Of a stretch of DNA of 64,000 bases, positions 36,601 to 48,800 are shown one piece after another. This DNA comes from Xylocopa sonorina. Lineage: Eukaryota > Arthropoda > Insecta > Hymenoptera > Apidae. Position 1 is the stretch's first letter, and the number at the start of each line of letters is the position of its first letter. A program made the position numbers and the translations under genes. The notes below the pieces were generated by a model. It was not told the DNA's origin. It made no database searches and saw only the letters and a list, made by a program, of their open reading frames with translations. The DNA is taken from positions 6,833,001 through 6,897,000 of the forward strand of contig NC_135198.1 of assembly GCF_050948175.1 (NCBI RefSeq), given 5' to 3'.

Positions 36601-38553
36601 CCATTGGTATGTACGAATAAACTTAGGGTGTACGTGTATAGGGGAAGAAAGATCTTTTTAGCAGAATCTGAATGCAGTGCAAATAAAATTTTTGTTACCT
36701 TTGCTTTACAATCATTCTTTTCAACGTGATGATTTACCTCGATTTTTATTGGAATATTTTGTGTACTACAACACTCCTCGCGGCCATAAAATGTGAAGAG
36801 GTATAACTAAAATATACAAGTATGACTACATTGTTACATAACATAGTCATTTAACTGTATTTTCACTTAATGATAAGTTCTTTGAACGTTATTTAATCTG
36901 ACCTCATCCTTTTTAACGTAGAAATTATTTTTGGATCTCTCTCTGTCTCTCTCTCTCACTCCTCCACTTTCTGTTCTTCTTGCTCTTTCTAATGTATCGT
37001 TGTAAATTAATGCTATCCACTGTGGCCACATTTCAACAGCTCTTACTCAGTAAACAATAGGAATAGTTCTTCGTAACCAATTGCGCTCCTCGATTGCAGT
37101 GAGAATAGTTTTAGAATCGTTGCGATTACAAGAATAGTTTATGTGTTTAATAAAACGTACGTATTCGAAGTCGTAATGGATAATTTTGATTTTTGTTTAA
37201 GCTAGTACCATAACTAGAAATTATAGTTGGGAGGTGAAATATTTGTGTAAAACTACAAGCACATAAATTATAAACTTCAGCTTTGGAAATGAAAATATTT
37301 TGAATAACGCAGGAAGTTGAAACGCAGACAGAATTCCAGTAAGAACGAGATTGCGAATCGAAATGTGCCGTGTGTACAGTTTCGTGTTATTTTGTTTAAA
37401 GTAATCTATAAAATTCTTGTATAAACTGCACATGGGTATGCAGAGGTTATTCCGTCTGTAGATAAAGTGTTGGCATTTTATAAAGAAGCATTGCGTGAAA
37501 ATTTTAAACGATCGTACTCCTTATCGTGCATGCTTAATGGCTATTTATTGTAGCCCGCAACATTTCGTCAAAATAATCGCTCCCGTTACATACTGATCTA
37601 GACTTTGCACGGAACCCACGTGCACGATTGAACCAGGACTATCGGGACAGGTGCTTTTTGTAGAGAATCTAGGTCAGAGTGTATCAACCTCGTATATAAA
37701 TAGTGCTAGTAGTACATAATGTTCGCCTCAGACACTTTTCAAGCTTTTTCCCCAAAAAATACCTTTCCATTGTCTTTCTCTCCCTTTTTTCTGTTGCTTT
37801 TTGTGTTTCCTCTTTTGTGATTAGGCAGCCTCTCGTTCGCTTGGGTATGCGTGCGACTATGAAGAAAGATTCTGTCATACGTACGAAAATAGTAACGATG
37901 ATATCAGATTTGAAATTTGGCCTAATTATACGCGATATCATCCATTTCGTAGAATGAAGTTTTTGGGAATAGAATCGAAAATGTCGTTATTACCTCTGAA
38001 ATAAGGTGCACCTTATTTTTTCATCAACAGATCGTTAGCTCGCGAAGTATTATAAATACTAAGAAGGTATGGGTAACTATGATTCGAAGAATGGTAAAAA
38101 TAGCTACTATTAAACGGTTATATTTGATAATATTCATAGGTGTACTCCTACTTACGATGTACTCATTAAAATTTCTCTAACTTATAATGTAACGTCATGG
38201 GTGAAATGTCTAATTGTTATTTTATCACATAACAGTGAAGAATAATTTTTTTTAGTGGGATATAATCATCTAAAATTTGTTGTCAAGCAAATGGTACAAT
38301 AAGAACAATCTAAGCAGAATCGTACTATTCTTATCGTTATGATTCATTCTCTACAGCGAAATGTCGCAGCCGAAACGTACTAATAATAAGATAGGTTTTA
38401 TCATCCCGTTAATCCGTTTCATTTAACATACATTTTTCAACAAAATGAATAAAAAAAAGACACACTTTTTTGCCAATGTGAACATGCCATGCAACGTATT
38501 AATTTTTCTGCTACACCTATAACAAACCTTTTCACAAATATTTTTATACACAG
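33700..38553. other. OSGEP 3' flank and upstream region of Shab
   Basis: Nearly 5 kb without a supported protein gene. OSGEP 3' flank is followed by moderately AT-rich sequence. A candidate transcription start for Shab lies near 34480-34680, listed separately. The rest is unstructured to my eye apart from pyrimidine-rich tracts near 36460 and 36940. ORFs here are short and of random composition. Confidence 0.45.
34600..34673 (+). other. Candidate noncoding first exon of Shab
   Basis: A locally GC-richer stretch ends in GACCGAG|GTGAGT, a consensus donor. The next plausible plus-strand acceptor feeding a conserved exon is at 38553, just before the Shab coding exon. This would make it a 5' UTR exon with a 3.9 kb intron. 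Its left edge is not defined, and no direct evidence links the two. Confidence 0.3.
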
Positions 38554-39897
38554 ATTATGACGTGGCGCGGTTTAACCGAGCCAACGGAAGAAGACAGACG
38601 TAGGTACGGATGAAGCACAAGAAAGGTAATCTGGACGAGGAGGAGGAGGAAGAAGAAGAAGACGAAGACGAAGAAGAAGAAGGAGGAGGAGGAGAAGTGG
38701 AAGGAGAGAACGAGGAAAAGTACAAAGGGATAGAAGAAAATAGGAGTTCACGTGGAAAAGCAGAGATACCCGTACGTTTAGCCAGCACGTCAGCGTGATA
38801 TCATCGGCTGGGTGCATTTGATGCTAAGTGAAAAAAGGTTCGAAGACGACTCAACACTGGCGGACGGGGAACGTAATGGGAGCGCCGTGGTCACGGGCCC
38901 GGTGCTATCGTCGTCGTCGTCGTGCACGGTGCCCTACATCGGCACCGACCAGGGTTTCGTGTTCGAGGGTGGCGGCGCGACGACGTTGCAGCGGGCTGGT
39001 GCAGCCGGTGCATCGGTCGCTAGCTGCACCGGTAGCGGAGGAGGAACCCTTGGAGTCGGTATCGGGTCTGGAAGCGGAGCGAGCATAGTTGGGTCAGGGA
39101 TTAGTATGGGCGGAGGAGTGACGGTAGGAGGGGTCACCGTTGTCGGAGGAGGAAAACCCGGCGGAGGAGGTGGTGGAACGAACAAGGAGGTCCGGTACGC
39201 TCCTTTCTCGTCGTCCGTAGGACCGACCGGTTCCGTGACGCCGATTAACCTGCCACCGCCGCCTCTGCCGCCGCCTCTGCCACCGCCGCTGCCGCCGCCG
39301 CTGCCGCCGCCACCGCCGCCGCCCCTGCCGCTGCAGATGCAGCAGCAGCGTGCTTTCTCGAGGTCGATGACGTCCCTACCGCCTGAGCCGTTTATGATCA
39401 TGAGGTCGAAGGCCCTTAATAGACGGGTCTCGATCAACGTCGGGGGTGTCAAGCACGAGGTGCTGTGGCGTACACTTGAGAGGCTGCCTCACACGCGCCT
39501 AGGCCGATTGAAGGACTGTAACACGCACGAGGCCATCACCGAACTATGCGATGACTATTCCCTAATCGACAATGAGTACTTCTTCGATCGGCATCCAAAG
39601 TCGTTCAGTTCGATCCTGAATTTCTATCGTACCGGAAAACTGCATCTCGTCGACGAGATGTGCGTGCTGGCGTTTAGCGACGACCTGGAGTATTGGGGCG
39701 TCGACGAGCTCTATCTCGAGAGTTGTTGCCAGCATAAGTATCATCAGAGGAAGGAACACGTGCACGAGGAGATGCGCAAAGAAGCGGAGTCGCTGAGGCA
39801 AAGGGAAGAGGAGGAGTTCGGCGAGGGCCAATGCGCGCAATATCAGAAGTGGCTTTGGGACCTGCTGGAGAAACCGACTACGTCCATCGCTGCGAGG
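38554..39897 (+). CDS. Shab: Shab (Kv2) exon with 5' UTR, N-terminus and T1 domain
   Basis: TTATACACAG|ATTATG at 38553/38554 is a good acceptor. Coding starts at ATG 38821 (an in-frame TAG precedes it) and runs to AGG|GTGAGT at 39897, 359 codons, phase 0. Residues 1-195 are low complexity: serine, poly-glycine, then a proline run at about 145-171. The T1 tetramerisation domain starts at NRRVSINVGGVKHEV (about 200) and includes HTRLGRL, NEYFFDRHP, ILNFYRTGKLH and DDLEYWGVDELYLESCC. The exon ends just before S1 (LEKPTTSIAAR). The T1 match to insect Shab is nearly exact. GC content is far above the genes to the left. The 5' UTR holds uORFs. Confidence 0.95.
38610..38798 (+). other. Acidic 62-codon upstream ORF in the Shab leader
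   Basis: ATG at 38610 opens MKHKKGNLDEEEEE, a run of glutamate and aspartate from GAR codons, and stops at 38798, 22 nt before the Shab ATG and in another frame. A second uORF of 18 codons starts at 38558. Both would be read first by scanning ribosomes, so they may lower or regulate channel translation. The GAR run may equally be a simple repeat with no coding role. Confidence 0.45.
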
Positions 39898-42800
39898 GTG
39901 AGTTCTATTGTCAATGGTCACGCGTGCTCTTTCGTATACGATTTTCATTATTATTAAATAATAAGTCGGATGGGAATAGTCGTGCGGATGTATATGCCGA
40001 CGCAAGAATGTCCTCGTGATAAATCGACAGAGAAAAATTGGGAAAGTATTCCAAGATCGAATTCTGAGAAGAAGAATTTGAGTTGGTGCCAAAATCTCGA
40101 CTTGTCGCAATAACAATGTGCCACTTGGCATTGACGACTTCTCGATTTCGAGGGTCATCATTGTTGATCGTATTTTAAATTCTATCGTCTGTTTGTTATA
40201 CGTACTTACTTTTATTAGGATACCTGAAACTTCCTACATCCTTTCTTTTTGTGTTGTCCGGTAAAAACTTCTATAGAACTCCGATTCGGAGTAAATAAAT
40301 TTTTCTTCGCGTGTGGGGCTATATGTTATCGAGGGTATTTTTTATTTTGAATCGGAAATTTCCCCCCTAAATTATTACCTTTCTCTTTTATTTTATTAAT
40401 CTTAAAATGGGTTTCAGCTGGCAATTTTTAGTTATTACTTAGCAATATAACGCTGATGCAGCCAAATAATCGTTTTTCCAATTAATGGTGGAAAATGTAC
40501 TAGTATTTTGTTGTTATACGAGATTTCATTTAAATTTTGTTTACTAATTTACTTACACTGTGTCCACGTTTACAGTTTGTGCTGGATCCTTAATTTGAAG
40601 AAAGGTATTACTAAGTTGATAGTAGAGCATCGATTCGACCGTAGCTCTCGTATAGACAACAGAGTAGTGAAAAAGCTTGCGACGTATGTGATTTTGTACT
40701 TAATCTCGCAGTAGAATGACTACCTAAACAGCAAATTAACCGATCTGGTTTGGAATCTGTTCTCGCTTTAATGATTATCATTGATTGTCTCTGTTCACTT
40801 TCCGATCCTTTTGATGATACGATACACACAGTACAGACGAAGCTAACAAAAATAGAGGTTCTTGCATGATTTATTCCTTACTATCAATTTCATGTCACTC
40901 AGTTTATATACAGTACAGACTTGTATATATCTACAAATTGCCGATCAATTTTTGTCATAAATGATTAACAATGTTCATGTTAGTGAAGAATACATACCAA
41001 GGTATCAATCGATTTTACTTTCCTCTTCTAAAGCCAGATCGAAATCACGTGTGTTGGTCAAGCACTGTTGTTACTCATTAATCAGATACTAACTAGATGA
41101 ACCTTTCCATTTCAACATATAGTATCGATGCATTCGTTTACCTTTATTAATTAAATTTAACTGGTTGCAGTAAGGTATAAGTATTTCCACACGTGTGTGT
41201 ACATAGAAATGTATATACACATGTATGTGTGTACGTACATAGAACGTAGACACAGGTACATAAAGTGTATAAAATAGAAAAATGTTAATTAATACGCAGT
41301 ATAGAGAGAATTGATTGATTTATTTCTAAAGTCACGTTGTGTCGATGTATGTAATGTGTATTTTATTTCTAGGTGGTGTTAACGACATCATTACTAATCT
41401 CATTATTCTATAACCCAGCTTTTTAGCTCTTAGTTTGACAAATTCTTGTACTTAAAAGCAATCACCGTGTCTGATATTAGATGATAATGGGAGTGCATAA
41501 TACGCGATTACCAGGTATCACGTAGATTCTTTCTCGACACCGCTCCCTGTGAGATGTCATAGTAACTTCGCTACCAGCGAATTCAATTCGATATGTACAT
41601 GATAATATAGTCTATACATATATGTATATGGATAATTACCGTTAATACGGAAAAACATGTAATTGTCACTAATGTTGTATAATCATTAGACGTACATAAA
41701 TGGAATGGATTCAACGCTAATGCAACGAATCTGACGTTGCTCGAAAAGAAATATATAGATATATATATTTATTAAATATTTATATTAAATAAATATGTAT
41801 ATATATTTATTAATTGTCACAATGTAATTATGTTCGAAACATTCTTAATATTCGTACAAAAGCACGTGGATAGATAGTGTAGGATTAGGAAGAAGGTTAC
41901 CAAGATTTACAAGTGTTACATGTTAGCACATTCACCGGATTAGATGTCCTAAGTAGACTCACAGATAGATATAGTATACATACATACATACATACATATA
42001 TACATACATACATATTTCTTTTCGTGTACACGTTGAATTCGTACGTGAATATGACAAAACTAACTATATATATATATATTTGTGCAAGAGAATCTCTGAG
42101 GTACTTGGGCGACGTTATGTTACAAATATTGTTTCATATTAATACTTGCCATACACACCACAAACAATACACATTGCACACACTGTTGCTCCAAGATGAA
42201 ACAGTATTATGCGGGGTACTAATGTAGCACCTGTATCCTTCACTAATTCCACCTATCACCAAGATTTCTATCACGCAAAGCGTATGATATCCTAAAACTC
42301 TAACCGTATCTGTTTCCCTATTCGCTGCATATATATATACATATATAGATACGTATATACATATATATATGTGGACGTTCGATGTGATTCGATGATAACA
42401 TTTCATTGCTTTCATCCGTCTTATCGGTTTTAGCACAGTCACGGACAAACGCTTTAATGGAAAGAACGGAACGCTTCTTCGTCGATGAACTTTTCGCGCA
42501 GAGAGATACTTCTCTCTAGCTAGGCTCCTCATCATATGTCTAAACGATTCTCGTCAATGCGTCAATATTGTAGAAACTATTGATTTTCCACTATATTTAA
42601 ATTACTTAAGGGGCCGTCGGTCAATAACTGAAGTTGCTTCTGAAAGTATATGGGTACAGTCATCGGCAACGTAGACATTGGGTCTTCTCACAGCTCTTAC
42701 TTTCTTGATCATATTAAATTCGTCGCATCTGACTAATACAATGCAATCTCCATTTGTTCAAAGCATTCATACGTTCAACGTACATTAAAATCTTGTGCAA

Positions 42801-45800
42801 GAAGATATATTTGTCGGATTTTTATTAATAATATGTATTTAAAATTAATATATCATAATTTTAATGTGGCAATTAGTGATCACTCTCTGCAAGCTTAATT
42901 TTTAATTATTTATTTAATAAGGAACATACGTAGTTTATATGGAGATTTCACTGTACCTATTTAGAAGATCTATGCGAATCTCAAAACGCTTTGTATCGGC
43001 TTTGAACAACATTCAAGTTCGATCTTTGTTATGTACTCAACAAGTTATCATATCAGTCTTCAACAATTTTTCGGCTAGCACAATTTAATGAAAAATAATT
43101 TATATATATATATGTTATTACGTATATAGAAGAATTTGAAGAGAATCGCAGAGATCTAATACTAACATTAAAGGGCACGTACTAGTTAACGCATAAAGTC
43201 CAAAGTCATTTTCTGCATGCAAGGGAGATAATATCGGAGTGTTCAAGTGTAACTACTAGGCAATTACTTCATTAGGGTTGATCTTCCTGATGGAATAAGA
43301 AACAACTATATAACATCAACTATTTAATAAATTAACAATATTTTTCCAAAGAAACATAAGTTGATCCTCTTCAAAATAATTGTGCAGCGGCAATTATTTA
43401 CTTTTTCAAAGGGACAATGTTGTCAAATAATGATTTGCCTCGAATTGCTGCAATTCATCGCTTCTCATAAATTTACAATTTGGCTTACAAGAAGATCCGT
43501 ATCGTCAAGTATTGATAGTTTCTACTTGTATTCGCTTTGCTTTTAGAAAATGACGCGCGCTTTAAAAGTGTTAACCAGTATGAGTCTAGCCAAATTGAGG
43601 AACAAAGTACTTCTTCACGCAATATGTGCAGGATAATGTTACAATTTATACTTATAATAAATTAAATTTTATTAATCAGAATTGAAAATTCAACATAGTA
43701 TAAAGTTTCACTTACATTTTTATGAAATTTTATATTATAAAAGTATCTTATTGTACGATTTAAATAGAACTATTTTATAAACTTCCATGATCACCTTTTC
43801 AAAGCACGATTGCGAGAATAAGCAAAAGCTGTGAGTAATCCAGCATCAGTTTCTATACAATGAATTTTAGAACAACATAGAGACGGCTTATTTTTTTCCT
43901 AAAAATTGCACTATACGCGCACTAGTTCTCCTAAATTTGAACAAGATTACAATTGATTTTGCGACGAAACGTCAGCCGGTAGCTTTCTCTTTTTTCTAAT
44001 CTGTCAGCCTTTTTTTTCTCCATCTTTCGGATTAATTCGAGGGTGTGTTACATTAAAACATTGCATAACACAGCTTTTCGCAACGAATTTCAGTATTCTG
44101 CACAAGAGACGTTTTGCACAAGCTTGCATCAACGCAAGCCTACTTAATTACTTTCATGATCACGCATAGATATGTTTACGTATTTGTGACGAAACTTCTA
44201 AGTTTCATGGTGCTGATTTTCTGTAATTAAGAGAAATAATTCATCGATGCATTTGTGACAAGCATCGCGGTTCATTGCATGAAAAGCTGCGGATGCAAAC
44301 GGCCCTTTCTTCTCTTCCTTTTCTTCGTCACCTTTTGCTTTTGGAATTGCACTGAAATTTTACACACTCGGAAGCTAAGAAAATTTAGAAAAGCTAAAAC
44401 TGTACAAATAACAAAACAATATTTGTTCAAATATTGTGCGTTCTTTCGCCACGATAAAATGATTTAATTCAACAATTATTCTAAAAAAGTCTTTAACATT
44501 TTTCAAAACCGCGTAAAGTAATGAACAGTATGAAGCTTTACGTGTCGTTTACAAAATGAAAACACCGTCACTTCCGAGTGTACGAGTTTTGTGTTATTAT
44601 TACCTGCAATCTAAATATGCGAAGCGTACGCCTGTTTATTTCTGTTAAACAGAGGCGGTAATTTTTGCTAATTTTCCCCGAAGCGACGAATTGATTTCGC
44701 TTTGTAGCGATTGCACTAGCGTGACAGGGGTATACGGGCATATTAAGAATAGTTGTCGGTGGTTGGGTATTTTTTTCTGGCTTTTTGTTATTTTCTTTTT
44801 TTTTTTTATTCAGTGGGGTGAACCCAAAGGGAGCGGGGTTTTGAAGGGACTATAAATGTACACGTGTTAATACGCATGCCGAACAATGTACAAAACTTGT
44901 ATAAGTCGAGCGACGTCGGGCAGACTGCCTTCAAACGACGAGATACTACTTGGTGCAAACATATGGGTATCTATACGTTTCTATAGCAGTTTTCAGCGAC
45001 TCTGTTCACTGCGTAAAGTCGAGTCCTCAGTTTCGCAGAAAATGCTTTAGAACGTTATAGTAGTCCGCATTACGTCCTCCCTTTTTCCCTTTATCGATGC
45101 CGTTTCGGAGTCGTTTGGAGGTTTCACGACAAACGTTTCGAGCGTTTCCTTTTATCCTTGGTCGCACAGTCGTCTATGAGGGGTCCTTTTTTGCACTACT
45201 GATTCTTTAGACGTTCGCTGTTCAAATGGCATCGTTGGAGTTAAATCATGTTTTTACGATATACCTGTAACAATGTGTCTTTGCCGTGACAAAGGCAACA
45301 TTATTGGGGCATATGCTTCTTTTCGTATGCAAATTGTTGCTTGCTTCGTATTGTACATTTTTTCGTACACGTAAACAACTACTTATGCTTTCCTTCTATT
45401 TTGTCAGTGATAAGAATATGTTATAATTGTATTTGGTGTATCATTTTATATATACATATTTTTAAACGCTTCGTGCAGTGAGAGCTTTTGGTATTTACTC
45501 TGTTTTTGGTAGTCGTTGTTGCTTTTAAAAGTGCAGATTGAATAAGAATTATTTTTCTTCGTGATTCACTGACATTCACAAATCGAGAATTTTTATGTGT
45601 TCGACGACGATCGTGTTTGTTGGAATTTCCGTATACATTCTGGATCAACTGTTAGAATTCTCATTTGTGGTGTAGCTTTCCGTCGATCTGTGCTCGATTA
45701 TGTATTTCAAATGGGATAGTCTGATAGAGTCTGCTGGTGTTTCTGTTCTTCTACTCGTCGATAGAAGCTGTTCTTCACGTTGATTTACTTTCGACTCGGC

Positions 45801-48800
45801 ATTTATCGCACGCACCCTGTAGAATAACATTGAAAACTTATTAGGTACACATTTCTCGATTTTTGATCCCGATGCTTTTAATCAAACAACATCTAGCCAA
45901 AGGACAAAAGAAATAGTTCTAGCGTCCTAGTCCACGCGAACAATGTACTGGTTAACTGGTCGAAAAGAGAGGAGAAATTTTTAGGACACCCAATGAGTGA
46001 TCACTCCGTCTGACTGGTCGATCCGTCGCTTTTCCAGGTGATAGCTGTGATATCAATACTCTTTATTGTGCTTTCGACGATCGCACTAACTCTCAACACC
46101 ATTCCTAGTATGCAAGTGAATGATGAGAAGGGGAACTTTCAAGACAATCCGCAGCTCGCCATGGTGGAGGCTGTGTGCATCACATGGTTTACTCTTGAGT
46201 ACGTGCTTAGGTTCAGTGCCTCGCCGGACAAGTGGAAGTTCTTCAAAGGCGGTCTTAACGTGATCGACCTGTTGGCAATACTGCCATACTACGTATCTCT
46301 GTTCCTGGTCGAGACGAACAAGAACGCGACCGACCAGTTCCAGGACGTGCGCAGGGTAGTGCAAATCTTTCGTATAATGCGGATCCTGAGGATCCTGAAG
46401 CTGGCCCGCCACTCGACCGGGCTGCAGAGCCTCGGCTTCACCTTGCGTAACTCGTACAAGGAGCTGGGCCTGCTAATGCTCTTCCTGGCAATGGGCGTCC
46501 TCATATTCTCGAGTCTCGCCTACTTCGCTGAGAAGGAGGAGCCCGGGACCAAATTCATAAGCATTCCAGAAACCTTTTGGTGGGCGGGCATCACGATGAC
46601 CACCGTCGGATACGGCGACATCTACCCCACGACCCCGCTCGGCAAGGTGATCGGCAGTGTGTGTTGTATATGTGGTGTCCTGGTAATCGCGTTGCCCATT
46701 CCCATTATCGTTAACAACTTCGCCGAGTTCTATAAGAACCAGATGAGACGGGAGAAAGCCCTCAAAAGGCGGGAGGCCCTTGAAAGGGCCAAGAGGGAGG
46801 GCAGCATCGTGTCTTTTCATCACATCAATCTGAGGGATGCCTTCGCCAAAAGCATGGATCTCATCGATGTCATCGTAGATACCGGTAAGCGACGGACCAC
46901 AAGGAGGACATTATACACACCCCTCTTGATAATGCAATACGTCGATTAACAGTTTACATAATTGAATCGTTCTCCCTCGAATTACTTGAAACTTTTCCGA
47001 TCAGCCAGTTTTAGTTCAGTTAAAAGGGGTGTAATCGTACCCCCAAAGTGGCAGGATACGGAACGTTATCGCTCTCGATGCCCATTAACATGTCTTTTTC
47101 GCCGTTTACTCCGATCATTAATTTACCAATACTAAAACACGAACGCGATGCACGCATGCGATCTCCAAATAGAAATCGGAAGTTTATCGTAACGAACGTT
47201 AACAATTTATCAACCCTGACGCAAGAATGATAAATTTATCAGTTCTGGCGCAGGTGCAAGGTAATACGAGAGGCTACACTGGTAGAGAAACACTGACCCA
47301 TTCTTTATTGACTTTCTCATTAAACGTAACTGCACCATATTCATTACTATTCATGAATCATGAAAGGAAACGAAAGTATCGTCATTCATCGATCCCGTGG
47401 TAATTTCCATTTCTCTATCGGCATTGTTTGCAAGATTTGTCGGGAATGCGGAACACGGAACACAATCATCGTTAGATATCGTATTTCCATCCGATTCACA
47501 TATCTCGCTGCTACCGTTCATGCGATCTCTCGATCCGTACGTATTCGTATGAGCCCACTAATCCTGCGTCAAGGTTGATGAATTGATGGCATAATGAAAA
47601 ACATAATGGATACCGAGGCTGTTTTCAGGTCACGATATGTCCGGCGTGGATGGTAACAGCAAGGAGGGGGAATCCGTGTACGGACGCAGCCCTGCCCAGA
47701 CCAGGTCAGGCTGTTATCCTAGCTATGAGCATTACGGTCCCTCGTGGCGTCGTTGCGGTGCCTCGTTTTCCTGCTGCTTCCTCAGTCTACCTAACGATCA
47801 ACCTACCACGCCGGACAGACCGAAATTTAACTTTCAAACTAATGATCTCTCCATACTCGGGGAACTACTTCCTGGCACACTTGACCGAGATTAAACAACA
47901 CCGACTCTCTATTGCCAAGGTTGAAGACAACAAACTAATTGCACCCTCCTAGCTCACGACATGTCCGACGTGGATGGTAATAAGCTATTTTATCGATATA
48001 TTTTTGCTTCCGCTACTTTCTCGATATACTATAGATACATATATATACATATATAGCTAAGAAAGCAGCCTACCACGCCGGACTGAATCAGGACACCGCT
48101 TCTTCTGCGCCGGAAGGTTACAATCGATAATGTAATTAACACCTGACACACTTAGCACGATCTCAATCATGTGTTACCTTCTTTTTTTTTTTTCTTTTTC
48201 TTTATTATTGTCAGACCTGCGCCAAGATTGATAAACTTATCTTAGTGCGAGGAAACGAACAAACCGGACATCGAGCCTCTTCCCAAATCATTAAATGTCC
48301 GGCGTGGGTGGTAAGCAGACACTTTTAACATGTATCGATATGTGCGTATCAATATCGCCGCTATTGATAATTTACAATTCGGTTGTTGAATGAATAAGTA
48401 CAAAATTTTACCTTCCCTACACGAATCAGAAGTGATTCATTCAGAATTTATATATACATGTAACTTCTGTAGAGAAGATTTTAAAAGTAGTACGTAATGC
48501 TTAAATAAGATCAGATTATAGTACGTTATACCCATCAATGGAAACGTACCTTCTGTATATAAATTCTAAATCGCAATTGTAAGAAAGTCGCCGATACGCT
48601 AATTAGTATGTATCTATAATTTCGCTTGTTGGTCCCGCTATGTCCTTTATCCACCTAACGACCAGCCTACCACGCCGGACCAGGCCGAAGTACAATTCCC
48701 ATTATTCGTATTTGTTGAACCAAACCTATCACCGAAAGTGTTGTTCATTGAAAAATTACTGCATGTATCTCTTCCTTATGGTGACCATACGAGTATAATG

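Noticed and set aside
38934..39452. 172-codon glycine/proline-rich frame on the minus strand
   Set aside because: Mirror of the poly-Gly/poly-Pro coding repeats of Shab on the plus strand.
39562..40161. 199-codon open frame on the minus strand opposite the Shab T1 exon
   Set aside because: Shadow of GC-rich Shab coding sequence; no recognisable domain and no support for transcription.
41975..42371. Repeats spaced in a way that could suggest a CRISPR-like array
   Set aside because: These are microsatellites in an insect intron; no spacer-repeat structure.
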